Positions 41,943 through 50,481 of a stretch of 64,000 nucleotides of DNA are shown piece after piece. The notes beneath the pieces were generated by a model. It was not told the DNA's origin. It did no database searches and saw only the letters and a list, made by a program, of their open reading frames with translations. The number at the start of each line of letters is the position of its first letter. The stretch's first letter is position 1. The stretch comes from Jannaschia sp. GRR-S6-38 (GTDB lineage Bacteria; Pseudomonadota; Alphaproteobacteria; Rhodobacterales; Rhodobacteraceae), in assembly GCF_029853695.1 (NCBI RefSeq), contig NZ_CP122537.1, positions 1,178,001 through 1,242,000 on the forward strand, read 5' to 3'. Position numbers and translations under genes: made by a program.

Positions 41943-42650
41943 ATGGCCGATCCCCTCTCCGCCGCCTTCGCCGCCCTTGCCGACCCGACGCGGCGCGCGA
42001 TCCTCGCGCTGCTACTGGAGGACGACATGGCGGTGACCGACGTGGCCGATGGGTTCGAGATCTCGCTGGCGGCGGTGTCGAAGCATCTGGGCGTGCTGGC
42101 CCGCGCGGGCCTGATCACGCAGGAGCGACGCGGCCGCGTCGTCTGGTGCAAGCTGGAGCCCGATGCGCTGCGCGAGGCGAGCGTCTGGATGCAGGCCTTC
42201 GGACAGTTCGACGGCGTCGACATGGACGCGCTGGAGGCCTTGCTGGACGACATGGAGGGCCCGCCGGACGCCCGACCTGACGACCCGCCCGATCTGCTGG
42301 GCACGCTTCTGTCGCGCGAAACGGCGGTCTGGGAGGCGCTGGCTTGCGGCGACGCGGCGGCGGATCGCGCGGCCCTGGCCTCCGGCTTCCTCGGCATCTA
42401 TCCCGATGGCTTCGCCGGGCGCGACGACCATGTCGGGCAATTGGCGCGCGGCCCGACCGTCGCGGAGTTCCACCTCGACCGGGCGCGGATCACCCCGCTC
42501 GGCCCGGACCGCGCCGCCTTGTCCTACCACGCCCGCTTCCGCCGGGTCGGCGCGGAGGTGGAGGAGGCGATGTGGGTCACCTCGGTCTGGCAGCGGGACG
42601 GCGACGGCTGGATCAACCTCCTGAGCCAGGACACCCCCGCCCGCGGCTGA
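41943..42650 (+). CDS. ArsR-family HTH fused to SnoaL-like domain
   Basis: 235 aa. N-terminal ArsR/SmtB winged helix (SAAFAALADPTRRAILALLL, AVSKHLGVLARAGLITQERR) about residues 1-95; C-terminal half (LLSRETAVWEALACGDAAAD, MWVTSVWQRDGDGWINLLSQ) resembles an NTF2/SnoaL-like DUF4440 fold, which could sense a small ligand. No metal-binding Cys pair in the HTH. Most members of this family are about 100 aa, so the fusion is unusual. Convergent with an SDR gene 6 bp away. Confidence 0.8.
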   Translation: MADPLSAAFAALADPTRRAILALLLEDDMAVTDVADGFEISLAAVSKHLGVLARAGLITQERRGRVVWCKLEPDALREASVWMQAFGQFDGVDMDALEALLDDMEGPPDARPDDPPDLLGTLLSRETAVWEALACGDAAADRAALASGFLGIYPDGFAGRDDHVGQLARGPTVAEFHLDRARITPLGPDRAALSYHARFRRVGAEVEEAMWVTSVWQRDGDGWINLLSQDTPARG

Positions 42651-42656
42651 CGCGGC

Positions 42657-43337
42657 TCAGGCGTTCCGGTTCGGCATCAGGAAGATTTCGCGCACATCCG
42701 CCCGGCCCGGCGCGCCGAGCGCGTGCATCACCGCCGCCGCCACGTCCTCGGGATGCAGGCGGCTGTCGTCCGGCTCGTCGAAGAAGGGCGTGTCGACCAT
42801 GCCCGGCGCGACCACGGTGCAGCGGCCGCCCCATTCGGTCATTTCCTCGGCGAGGTTGCCGGCGAAGCCGTGCACGAACCATTTCGTCGCGCCGTAGATC
42901 GAGCCCTTTAAGTGCCGCCGGCCAGCCGCCGACCCGGTGACCACGAAATGCCCCTTGCGCGGCTTCAGATGCGGCAGTGCCGCGTGGGCGGTGTAGAGGA
43001 CGCCCAGCACGTTCGCGTGGATCATGTCGTGCCATTCCGACGGCTTGCCGTCCTGCGTGCCGGGTGTCTCGACCCCGGTGCCGGCATTGGCGAAGGCCGC
43101 GTCCACACCGCCGAACCGGTCGGCCAGTTCGGCCAGCGCCTCGGCCTGCCGCTCGCGGTCGGCCACGTCGCCCGCGAAGGACACGGCCCTGTCGCCCAGC
43201 TCGGCGGCCAGATCGGCCAGCTTGTCCTCGGACCGGGCGAAGAGGCCCACGTTCCAGCCCGCCGCGACGGCCTGCCGCGCGGTTTCGGCCCCGATGCCCG
43301 AGGACGCGCCGGTGATGAAAAGGGTCTTGCCGCTCAT
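42657..43337 (-). CDS. short-chain dehydrogenase/reductase (SDR)
   Basis: 226 aa. Classical SDR: FITGASSGIGAETARQAV for NAD(P), FANAGTGVE, and the catalytic Ser/Tyr/Lys in VVTGSAAGRRHLKGSIYGAT with Y-x3-K. Possible NADP preference from SEDKLADLAAELGDR. Substrate unknown. Convergent with the ArsR fusion, single gene. Confidence 0.88.
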   Translation of the reverse strand: MSGKTLFITGASSGIGAETARQAVAAGWNVGLFARSEDKLADLAAELGDRAVSFAGDVADRERQAEALAELADRFGGVDAAFANAGTGVETPGTQDGKPSEWHDMIHANVLGVLYTAHAALPHLKPRKGHFVVTGSAAGRRHLKGSIYGATKWFVHGFAGNLAEEMTEWGGRCTVVAPGMVDTPFFDEPDDSRLHPEDVAAAVMHALGAPGRADVREIFLMPNRNA

Positions 43338-43402
43338 GGGGCTCTCCTGCGTTGAAGCTCTGCCGTCTCAACGCGCCGCGCCCGGAGCCGGGTTCCGCCC
43401 GG

Positions 43403-44158
43403 CTAGAGAAGCCGCTTCTTGAGATCGTGGGTCAGGTGCTCGATCGGCTCGCCCTCCTGTTCGGCCAGCCGCATCAGGCCGAACTGCACGCCTGCGACCT
43501 CCTGGTAGTAGGAGGTGAAGACGTAATTCGTGGCCGCGCCCGCCGCTGCGCCGATCACCGGCACCGCCTGCGCGGCCAGCTTCTGGCCTAGCGGCACGGC
43601 CAGCCGGGGCGCGACCTTGGAGATCAGCCCGTGGATCGCGCTGCCGGTCACCGTCAGGCGCATGGTCAGGAAGCTGAGATCGGTCGCGTCGTCGTCATCG
43701 AGAGGGCCCGCTGCGGCGAAGACGCGCAGGCAGGCGGCGCGCACCTCGGGTTTGGCGGGGTCGAAGCCGTGCTGGTCGGCGATCGATTGGATCGCGCGCA
43801 GGATGATCGTCGTGGTCACCGGAAGCTCGGCCAGCGCGGAGGGCAGGCCACCGAAGCCGCCCGCGGCCCCGGTGCCCACGGTGATCGCGCGGGTCAGCCA
43901 GTCCGAGGTGTCGGCGATCCGCCCGCGCGAGGCGGCGGCGGCGGTGAAGCTGCTCTCCAGCGCGGCGGCGGTGGCGCGTTCGAGCCCCTCGCGCACCGGG
44001 CCGGGCAGCATGTCGATCAGGCTCTCGGCCTGTGTGCCCACCAGCGACAGAAGCTGCAGCCCCACCCCCGAGGCCTGGCGCATCTTGAGCGCGAGGCGGT
44101 CGAGCTCGGCCTCGCGGTCGAGCGGCGGGAAGATCTGGGGATCGGCGAGCGGCGTCAT
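43403..44158 (-). CDS. EcsC family protein
   Basis: 251 aa. The Ala/Gly-rich stretch AITVGTGAAGGFGGLPSALA, the central ITTTIILRAIQSIADQHGFD-like segment (VTTTIILRAIQSIADQHGFD) and FAAAGPLDDDDATDL are characteristic of the EcsC family of unknown biochemical function; other members are linked to protein secretion or competence in Firmicutes. Likely membrane-associated through its hydrophobic middle. Confidence 0.75.
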   Translation of the reverse strand: MTPLADPQIFPPLDREAELDRLALKMRQASGVGLQLLSLVGTQAESLIDMLPGPVREGLERATAAALESSFTAAAASRGRIADTSDWLTRAITVGTGAAGGFGGLPSALAELPVTTTIILRAIQSIADQHGFDPAKPEVRAACLRVFAAAGPLDDDDATDLSFLTMRLTVTGSAIHGLISKVAPRLAVPLGQKLAAQAVPVIGAAAGAATNYVFTSYYQEVAGVQFGLMRLAEQEGEPIEHLTHDLKKRLL

Positions 44159-44200
44159 GGCGAAGAATGTGGGGACGGGCCGCCCGCGCGGCAAGATGGC

Positions 44201-44671
44201 TCAGGTCGCGGGCGTCACCGGGCCGGTCACGCCCGCCCAGTCCCAGACCCCCAGCACGCGGTCGGGATTGGTCGGAGGCGGCATCGCGACCCCGTCGAGA
44301 CGGGCAAAGCCGAAACGCGCGTAATAGGGCGCGTCGCCCACCAGCAGCACGCGGTCGACGCCCGCGACATGGGCCCGGTCCAGCCCCGACTGGATCAGGA
44401 AGGCGCCCAACCCCTCGCCCTGCCGCGTCGGGTGCACGGCGACGGGCCCCAGCAGCATCGCGCCGTGATCGCCGATGCGGACCGGCCAGAAGCGGATCGC
44501 CCCGGCCACCTCGCCGTGGCGGCCGCGCGCCACGAGGCACAGGTCGCGCGCCGGGGGAACCTCGTCGCGCAGCCGGTAGGATGACAGCGCCGTGCGCGCA
44601 GGGCCGAAGCAGAGATCGAGCAGGGCCTCGACCTCCCACCAATCCGCATCGGTTTCCCGTGACAATTCCAT
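44201..44671 (-). CDS. GNAT-family N-acetyltransferase
   Basis: 156 aa. LCLVARGRHGEVAGAIRFWP, LGPVAVHPTRQGEGLGAFLI (acetyl-CoA loop Q-G-x-G-x) and VLLVGDAPYYARFGFARLDG match the YhbS-like GNAT group. Acetyl acceptor unknown. Single gene, 82 bp from a divergent flavin reductase. Confidence 0.85.
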   Translation of the reverse strand: MELSRETDADWWEVEALLDLCFGPARTALSSYRLRDEVPPARDLCLVARGRHGEVAGAIRFWPVRIGDHGAMLLGPVAVHPTRQGEGLGAFLIQSGLDRAHVAGVDRVLLVGDAPYYARFGFARLDGVAMPPPTNPDRVLGVWDWAGVTGPVTPAT

Positions 44672-44753
44672 GCGCGCCCCGTGCCCTCGCGCCGTTGTGG
44701 CGTTTCCTGCGGGGCGCGGCTAGTCCTGTCGCCGCAACCCCAGGAGCCACGCG

Positions 44754-45356
44754 ATGTTCTACCGCCCCGAGGACGGCCACGGCCTGCCCCACAACCCCTT
44801 CAACGCCATCGTCTCGCCCCGGCCGATCGGCTGGATCAGCACCCGCGGCACGCAAGGCGACAACCTCGCACCCTACAGCTTCTTCAACGCGGTGGCCTAC
44901 GTGCCGCCGCAGGTCATGTTCGCCTCGACCAGCGCAAAGGACGACCGCGAGGGGACCAAGGACAGCGTGGCGCAGATCCGTGAAAGCGGCGTCTTCGCGG
45001 TCAATATCGTCGAATACGCGGCGCGCGACGTGATGAACGCCTCCTCGGCAGCGAAGCCCGCGGGCGTGGACGAGTTCGAGATCTCGGGCGCGGTGAAGGC
45101 CGAATGCGAAACCATCGACTGCCCGCGCGTCGCCGGCGCGCCCGCCACGCTGGAATGCAAGCTGACGCAGATCGTCCAGCTGCCGGGCGAGGCCAATTTC
45201 GCCGTCTTCGGCGAGGTGACGGGCGTGCATATGCGCGACGATTGCCTGCGCGACGGGCGCTTCGACGTCACCACCTTCTCGCCCCTCGCCCGGCTGGGCT
45301 ATCGCGACTATTGCCAGGTGGAGAGCCTGTTCGAGCTGCAGCGGCCCGACGATTGA
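44754..45356 (+). CDS. flavin reductase family (FMN-binding split barrel) protein
   Basis: 200 aa. NPFNAIVSPRPIGWISTRGT, NLAPYSFFNAVAYVPPQVMF and KDSVAQIRESGVFAVNIVEY match flavin-reductase-like FMN-binding proteins that reduce or bind FMN, often partnered with oxygenases. No oxygenase gene adjoins. Start follows CCAGGAGCCACG. Confidence 0.88.
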   Translation: MFYRPEDGHGLPHNPFNAIVSPRPIGWISTRGTQGDNLAPYSFFNAVAYVPPQVMFASTSAKDDREGTKDSVAQIRESGVFAVNIVEYAARDVMNASSAAKPAGVDEFEISGAVKAECETIDCPRVAGAPATLECKLTQIVQLPGEANFAVFGEVTGVHMRDDCLRDGRFDVTTFSPLARLGYRDYCQVESLFELQRPDD

Positions 45357-45411
45357 CTCGGGCCCGCGCGGCGGTGTCCCATCGCCCGGAACATCGGACG
45401 GGGGGACAGCC

Positions 45412-45858
45412 ATGCCAGCCATTCACGCCGCGATGGGCAGCGGGGCGGAGAACCGCGCCTTCGGCTTGACGCGCCGGACCCGGGTTCCGACCGAGGCGAC
45501 GGAGGGCGCCTTCGCGATCTGGGAGGAGGAGATCCCCGCCGGCGCCGGCCCGCCCCTGCATGTCCACGAGCGCGAGCACGAGGTCTTCACCGTGATCTCG
45601 GGTCGGGTGCGCTTCGTCGCCGACGGGCGCGAACACGATGCCGGGCCGGGGGACGTGATGATGATCCCGCCGGGCGTTCCGCACACCTTCCAGGGCAAGG
45701 AAGACGCGGTCGCCACGGTGATGCTGACGCCGGGGGCGGCCTCGAACTTCTTCGCCGCCGTGACCGAGGCGGGGGTCGATCCGGCCACGGATATGGACGC
45801 CGTTATCCGGATCGCCGCCGACCACAACATCCGCTTCGTCGGCCCGCCGCTGGATTGA
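45412..45858 (+). CDS. cupin domain protein
   Basis: 148 aa. Two cupin motifs: PPLHVHEREHEVFTVISGRV with metal-binding His/Glu, then GDVMMIPPGVPHTFQGKEDA. Single-domain cupin; may bind a metal and act as isomerase, dioxygenase or sensor. 55 bp after the flavin reductase, so possibly co-transcribed. Confidence 0.85.
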   Translation: MPAIHAAMGSGAENRAFGLTRRTRVPTEATEGAFAIWEEEIPAGAGPPLHVHEREHEVFTVISGRVRFVADGREHDAGPGDVMMIPPGVPHTFQGKEDAVATVMLTPGAASNFFAAVTEAGVDPATDMDAVIRIAADHNIRFVGPPLD

Positions 45859-45898
45859 CGCCTCGCGGTTGCGGGCGTTGCCAGAGGCCGGGCCGCGC

Positions 45899-46174
45899 CT
45901 AGCCGCCGGGCAGCATCCAGCGGACGATGCCGTAGAGATAGAGCGCGCTGAACAGGATGTTGAGCCACTTCAGTTGCCGCTCGCCGTGAAGCCAGGCGCA
46001 GTAGATCCAGATCACGCAGAACGGCAGGCCCAGCACCATCGGCCAGGGATGCCAGTTCTGGACGATGGCGATGGTGCTCGCCAGCCCGAGGCCGAGGGCC
46101 AGCCATTTGAGCTGCTGCTCGCGCGCTGCCAACCGATCCGCGAGCGGGAGCACGGACGATCGAAACAGGCGCAT
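45899..46174 (-). CDS. small membrane protein of unknown function
   Basis: 91 aa with about three hydrophobic segments (KWLALGLGLASTIAIVQNWH, WPMVLGLPFCVIWIYCAWL, WLNILFSALYLYGIVRWM). No family recognised with certainty; it resembles small permease-like or PnuC-like fragments. The converging cupin gene ends 40 bp away. Confidence 0.6.
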   Translation of the reverse strand: MRLFRSSVLPLADRLAAREQQLKWLALGLGLASTIAIVQNWHPWPMVLGLPFCVIWIYCAWLHGERQLKWLNILFSALYLYGIVRWMLPGG

Positions 46175-46335
46175 GGCTGCGGGTCCTCCTGGGGCGGGTT
46201 CGACGATGTCAGAGAACGGCGCGCCGTCCGGGCGCCCGTCGCGCGAACCCTACGCCAAAAGGCGGTGTTCCGGCAAGGCTTGTGAGGCCCCCGACCATCC
46301 CCGCGGCGGGGCGGCCCAGCCGGTTCGCGCCGCCG

Positions 46336-47931
46336 TCAGTGCCCGCCCAGGATTCCCGTGCGCACGCCGTAATTGGCGGCGATGGCGTAATCGGGATCGT
46401 CGTCGCTATCGACCATCAGGTGTCCCGCGCGGGTCAGGAGCTTGTGGCAGTCGCGGCTGAGATGGCGCAGTTGCAGCGTCTTGCCCGCGGCCTCGTACTT
46501 GCCGGCCACGGCCTCGATGGCCTGCAGGGCCGACTGGTCGGCGACGCGGCTCTCGGCGAAATCGACGACCACCACCGACGGGTCGTTCTCGGGGTCGAAG
46601 AGCTCGACGAAGCCGGTGGCCGAGCCGAAGAAGAGCGGGCCCTTCACCTGGTAGACCCGCGCGCCCTCGGGCGTCTCGTAGGTCGCGGCCCAGATGCGCG
46701 TGGCGTTCTGCCAGGCATAGGCCAGCGCCGAGACGATCACCCCCACGACCACCGCGATGGCAAGGTCGGTCAGCACGGTGACGATCGTCACCAGCACGAT
46801 CACCACCGCATCGGTGCGCGGCACGCGGGCGAGGATCTTGATCGAGTTCCACGCGAAGGTGCCGATCACGACCATGAACATGACGCCGACCAGCGCGGCC
46901 AGGGGAATGCGCTCGATCGCCGGCGCGGCGACGAGGATGAAGGCCAGCAGGAACAGCGCCGCCGAGACGCCCGAAATGCGCGTCCGCCCGCCGGATTTCA
47001 CGTTGATCATCGACTGGCCGATCATCGCGCAGCCGCCCATGCCGCCGAAGAAGCCGGTGACGGTGTTGGCCGCGCCCTGAGCGATGCATTCCTGCGACGC
47101 GCCGCCGCGCTGGCCGGTGATCTCGCCCACGAGGTTGAGGGTCAGCAGGCTCTCGATCAGGCCGATGGCCGCGAGGATCAGCGCGTAGGGCAGCACGATC
47201 TGCAGCGTCTCGAGCGTCAGCGGCACCATGGGGATGTGGAATTCCGGAAGCCCGCCCGAGATCGAGGCGAGGTCGCCCACGGTCGGCGTGTTCAGCCCCA
47301 GGCCGATCACAACCGCCGCGGTCACCGCGATGCCCGCCAGCGGCGCGGGAATGGCCCGCGTCAGCCGGGGCAGGCCCCAGATCACCGCCATCGTCACCGC
47401 CACGAGGCCCAGCATCAGCGCGATGTCGGCCAGGGGCAGCCACGCGCCCGAAGCGTCGCGGAACTGCGTGAGCTGCGCCAGGAAGATCACGATCGCCAGC
47501 CCGTTCACGAAGCCCAGCATGACCGGGTGCGGCACCAGCCGGATGAACTTGCCCCAGCGCATCACCCCCGCGAGCAGCTGGAGCAGCCCCATCAGCACCA
47601 CCGCCGCGAAGAGGTATTCGACCCCGTGCTGCGCCACGAGGCTGACCATGACCACCGCCAGCGCCCCCGTCGCGCCGGAGATCATGCCCGGCCGCCCGCC
47701 GATCAGCGCGGTGATGAGGCCCACGATGAAGGCCGCATAGAGGCCCACCAGCGGGTTCACCCCCGCCACGAAGGCGAAGGCCACCGCTTCGGGCACCAGC
47801 GCCAGGGCGACGGTCAGGCCGGCGAGGATCTCGATCCGCCAGGAGGCGGGCGTCAGGTCGGAGGTCGGCGCGACGCGCAAGTCGGGGGTATCGAAACGGT
47901 CGGCGAGGCGCGCCAGCAGGGATCTGGTCAA
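46336..47931 (-). CDS. SulP family inorganic anion transporter with STAS domain
   Basis: 531 aa with a TTG start at 47931. Around eleven membrane segments (EILAGLTVALALVPEAVAFA, PLVGLYAAFIVGLITALIGG, GGMGGCAMIGQSMINVKSGG), then a C-terminal STAS domain (VVVVDFAESRVADQSALQAI). SulP proteins carry sulfate, bicarbonate or other anions. The neighbouring sulfotransferases elsewhere in the window use sulfate, but there is no direct link. Bicarbonate is equally possible. Confidence 0.88.
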   Translation of the reverse strand: MTRSLLARLADRFDTPDLRVAPTSDLTPASWRIEILAGLTVALALVPEAVAFAFVAGVNPLVGLYAAFIVGLITALIGGRPGMISGATGALAVVMVSLVAQHGVEYLFAAVVLMGLLQLLAGVMRWGKFIRLVPHPVMLGFVNGLAIVIFLAQLTQFRDASGAWLPLADIALMLGLVAVTMAVIWGLPRLTRAIPAPLAGIAVTAAVVIGLGLNTPTVGDLASISGGLPEFHIPMVPLTLETLQIVLPYALILAAIGLIESLLTLNLVGEITGQRGGASQECIAQGAANTVTGFFGGMGGCAMIGQSMINVKSGGRTRISGVSAALFLLAFILVAAPAIERIPLAALVGVMFMVVIGTFAWNSIKILARVPRTDAVVIVLVTIVTVLTDLAIAVVVGVIVSALAYAWQNATRIWAATYETPEGARVYQVKGPLFFGSATGFVELFDPENDPSVVVVDFAESRVADQSALQAIEAVAGKYEAAGKTLQLRHLSRDCHKLLTRAGHLMVDSDDDPDYAIAANYGVRTGILGGH

Positions 47932-48043
47932 AACGGAACTCTCGTAAGCGGGGGTTTCGCGCCCCCTAGCAGCCCGGGATCGAAAGCGACAGGGGCGGGA
48001 CGTTGCGAATTGCCGCGCGCCGGGTCAGGGTCGCCGCGTTCGC

Positions 48044-48919
48044 ATGGGGATGCAGATGGACGAGATCGTCATCGGGATCATCGGGGGCTCGGGCCTCTAT
48101 CGGGTGGCCGGGTTCGCGGATGCCGAATGGCGCCCGGCCGCGACGCCTTGGGGCGCACCCTCGGACGACCTGCTCCACGGGCGGCTGGGCGGGCTCGGCG
48201 CGGTGTTCCTGCCGCGGCACGGGCGCGGCCATGTGCACATGCCCTCCTCGGTGCCCTACCGCGCCAATATCGCGGCGCTGAAGGCCGCAGGCGTCACCCA
48301 TCTGGTCGCGGTCTCGGCCGTGGGCTCATTCCGCGAGGACATGGCGCCGGGCGATTTCGTCGTGCTGGACCAGTTCGTCGACCGCACGGTGGGGCGCGAC
48401 GCGTCATTCTTCGGGCCGGGGCTGGTGGCGCATGTCTCGCTGGCGCATCCCACCTGCCCCGCCCTGTCGGCGGCGCTGGCCGGGGCGGCCCGGGCGGCGG
48501 GCGCGACGGTGCACGAGGGCGGCACCTACCTGGCGATGGAGGGGCCGCAATTCTCGACCCTAGCGGAGTCGCGGATCTGGCGCGACGGCTGGGGCTGCGA
48601 CGTGATCGGCATGACCGCGATGCCCGAGGCGCGGCTGGCCCGCGAGGCCGAGCTGCATTATGCCTCCGTCGCGATGGTGACCGATTACGATAGCTGGCAT
48701 CCCGAGCACGGGGCGGTGCAGGTCACCGACGTGATCGCGACGCTCCAGGCGAATGTGGACCGGGCCGGGGCGATGATCGCCGCCCTGCCCGAGGCGCTGG
48801 GCGCGGCCTGCCCGGCGGGCTGCGACCGGGCGCTGGAGCACGCGGTGATGACCGCGCCCGATGCCCGAGATCCCGAGATGGTCGCCCGGCTGCGGCCCGT
48901 CGCCGGGCGGGTGCTGTGA
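48044..48919 (+). CDS. mtnP: S-methyl-5'-thioadenosine phosphorylase
   Basis: 291 aa. EIVIGIIGGSGLYRVAGF, VFLPRHGRGHVHMPSSVPYR, GTYLAMEGPQFSTLAESR and VTDYDSWHPEHG are typical of the MTAP group, which splits methylthioadenosine to adenine and methylthioribose-1-phosphate. Adenine then feeds the apt product two genes downstream. Three in-frame ATGs (48044, 48050, 48056) make the exact start uncertain. Confidence 0.92.
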   Translation: MGMQMDEIVIGIIGGSGLYRVAGFADAEWRPAATPWGAPSDDLLHGRLGGLGAVFLPRHGRGHVHMPSSVPYRANIAALKAAGVTHLVAVSAVGSFREDMAPGDFVVLDQFVDRTVGRDASFFGPGLVAHVSLAHPTCPALSAALAGAARAAGATVHEGGTYLAMEGPQFSTLAESRIWRDGWGCDVIGMTAMPEARLAREAELHYASVAMVTDYDSWHPEHGAVQVTDVIATLQANVDRAGAMIAALPEALGAACPAGCDRALEHAVMTAPDARDPEMVARLRPVAGRVL

Positions 48920-49599
48920 GGGCGGCGGCGCTGGCGCTGCTGGTGGCGAGCCCGGCCGCCGCGCAGGAATTCGTCGAGGTGCCGGGACCGCTGGACGACG
49001 ACGCCTTCTACCGCGCCGTGGCCTGCGCCGCGCCGCCCGGCGGCGCCTGTGGCAAGCCGTTCCTGCGCTGGCCGGCCGCACGGCGCGACGGGCTGACGGT
49101 GGGCCTGGCCTCGGTCGCTGAGGGTCTGCCGGACTGGCGGCTGCGGCTCTACGAGGAGGCGCTCGCCGCCGCCATCGCCGAGATCAACGCGCTGGGCGCG
49201 GATCTGAGCCTCTCGCCCGTCGAAACCGGCGCCTCAGCCCCCGACATCGCCATCCATGTCGTCGCCACACCGCCCGGCCACGTGATGCGGAACACCGGGG
49301 TGCCCGGCCTCGACGGCGCGCTGCTGCCGCTGGGCCGCGTCGCGCTGCGAGCCCGCGACGGCGATATCCGCGAGGCGCTGATCGCCGTCTCCGCCTTCAC
49401 CCGGCGCCGCGAAATCGCCTCCATCCTGCTGGAAGAGATCACGCAGGGCCTCGGCCTGATGACCGATATCCGCGGGCCCGGCTATGCCCGCTCCGTCTTC
49501 TCGGAGGACGGCAATTCCACCACCCGCCTGACCGGGCAGGACGCCATGGCGCTGCGCCGCCACTACCCGCCATCCGGCGAGAGCGCCGAGGAAAGCTGA
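48916..49599 (+). CDS. secreted DUF2927 domain protein
   Basis: 227 aa with a GTG start at 48916 overlapping the mtnP stop. Signal peptide RAAALALLVASPAAAQ; then LTVGLASVAEGLPDWRLRLY and IASILLEEITQGLGLMTDIR, features of DUF2927, predicted as metallopeptidase-like secreted proteins. No HExxH motif is visible here (EEITQGLG instead). Function unknown; position between mtnP and apt is conserved-looking but unexplained. Confidence 0.78.
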   Translation: MRAAALALLVASPAAAQEFVEVPGPLDDDAFYRAVACAAPPGGACGKPFLRWPAARRDGLTVGLASVAEGLPDWRLRLYEEALAAAIAEINALGADLSLSPVETGASAPDIAIHVVATPPGHVMRNTGVPGLDGALLPLGRVALRARDGDIREALIAVSAFTRRREIASILLEEITQGLGLMTDIRGPGYARSVFSEDGNSTTRLTGQDAMALRRHYPPSGESAEES

Positions 49600-49602
49600 G
49601 AC

Positions 49603-50139
49603 ATGAGCCGCAAGACCGTCCGCGACTACATCCGCACCATCCCCGATTTCCCGCATGAGGGGATCCTGTTCCGCGACGTGACGACGTTGTTCGCGGATGC
49701 GCGCGGCATGCGGCTCTGCGTCGACCAGCTGCTCGATCCCTATGCCGGGCAGCGCATCGACGCCGTCGCGGGGCTGGAGGCGCGGGGCTTCATCCTGGGC
49801 GGGGCGATTGCGCATCAGCTGGGCACGGGCTTCGTGCCGATCCGCAAGAAGGGCAAGCTGCCCGGCCCGACCTTCGCGCAGGATTACGCGCTGGAATACG
49901 GGCAGGCGACGGTCGAGGTGCATCGCGATGCGCTGCCGGCGGGCGCGCGGGTCCTGCTAGTCGACGACCTGCTCGCCACGGGCGGCACGGCGCGGGCGGG
50001 CATCGCCCTCTTGGAGCGGCTGGGCTGCGAGGTCATGGGCTGCGCTTTCGTCATCGACCTGCCAGATCTGGGCGGACGAAAGGCGCTGGAGGCGATGGGG
50101 ATGGAGCTGCACACGCTGTGCAGTTTCGAGGGCGCGTGA
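49603..50139 (+). CDS. apt: adenine phosphoribosyltransferase
   Basis: 178 aa. [20 protein letters not shown] at the start and the PRPP-binding loop [20 protein letters not shown] are diagnostic. It makes AMP from adenine and PRPP, completing salvage of the adenine released by MtnP. 3 bp after the DUF2927 gene, same transcript. An intrinsic terminator lies about 96 bp downstream. Confidence 0.96.
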   Translation: MSRKTVRDYIRTIPDFPHEGILFRDVTTLFADARGMRLCVDQLLDPYAGQRIDAVAGLEARGFILGGAIAHQLGTGFVPIRKKGKLPGPTFAQDYALEYGQATVEVHRDALPAGARVLLVDDLLATGGTARAGIALLERLGCEVMGCAFVIDLPDLGGRKALEAMGMELHTLCSFEGA

Positions 50140-50165
50140 ACAATCGCCGCCGATCGTCCGCTGCG

Positions 50166-50180
50166 TTAACCTTTTCGTAA
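50166..50180 (+). promoter_or_regulatory. TTAACC-N4-TCGTAA motif, possible CtrA-type site
   Basis: TTAACCTTTTCGTAA. Closely resembles the motif ahead of dprA at 62016-62030 (TTAACCAATTCGTAA); the two share 13 of 15 positions. CtrA half-sites are TTAAC-like. 26 bp after the apt stop. Confidence 0.4.
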
Positions 50181-50234
50181 TCTATCGCTGCCAAATCTGG
50201 GACGTGGCAGATGCAGACAGCCACCCATTCCCCC

Positions 50235-50272
50235 GCGCCCTGCCGGTCCCCCTTGGCAGGGCGCACCTTTTT
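50235..50272 (+). terminator. intrinsic terminator downstream of apt
   Basis: Perfect 10-bp stem GCGCCCTGCC/GGCAGGGCGC with a 10-nt loop, then ACC and TTTTT. It would end the mtnP-DUF2927-apt transcript, or a short RNA started near 50200. Confidence 0.85.
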
Positions 50273-50432
50273 CCGGGGTTGGCTTGGGCGTCCGCTCCGA
50301 AATTCCATGTTTCATGTCAGTATCTTGCGCCCGCGAACCGCGGACGACTGGGCCGCACGCTCTTCCGACCCATGCCGCCGCGGCGGCTAGGTGCGCAGAT
50401 CGGGCTCGCCCGGTCGGGGCCGGCCGAAAAGG

Positions 50433-50446
50433 TTAACGTTCGTTAA
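50433..50446. promoter_or_regulatory. TTAACG-N2-CGTTAA palindrome
   Basis: TTAACGTTCGTTAA, a nearly perfect dyad about 35 bp from the 3' end of the oxidoreductase gene. Could be a CtrA-type or other regulator site, but no start codon lies near on either strand. Confidence 0.35.
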
Positions 50447-50481
50447 GAAAGTCGCCGCGGCCGGGCGGCGGGCTGCCGCGC

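Larger units (their letters stand above)
50140..50481 (+). other. 342-bp gene-free region with terminator and TTAAC-type motifs
   Basis: Contains TTAACCTTTTCGTAA (50166-50180), a strong intrinsic terminator (50235-50272) and the near-palindrome TTAACGTTCGTTAA (50433-50446). A 59-codon frame starts at 50211 but runs through the terminator. No RNA family recognised. Confidence 0.5.

Noticed and set aside
50211..50390. 59-codon plus-strand frame after apt
   Set aside because: It reads through a strong intrinsic terminator, has no good ribosome site and no recognisable motif.
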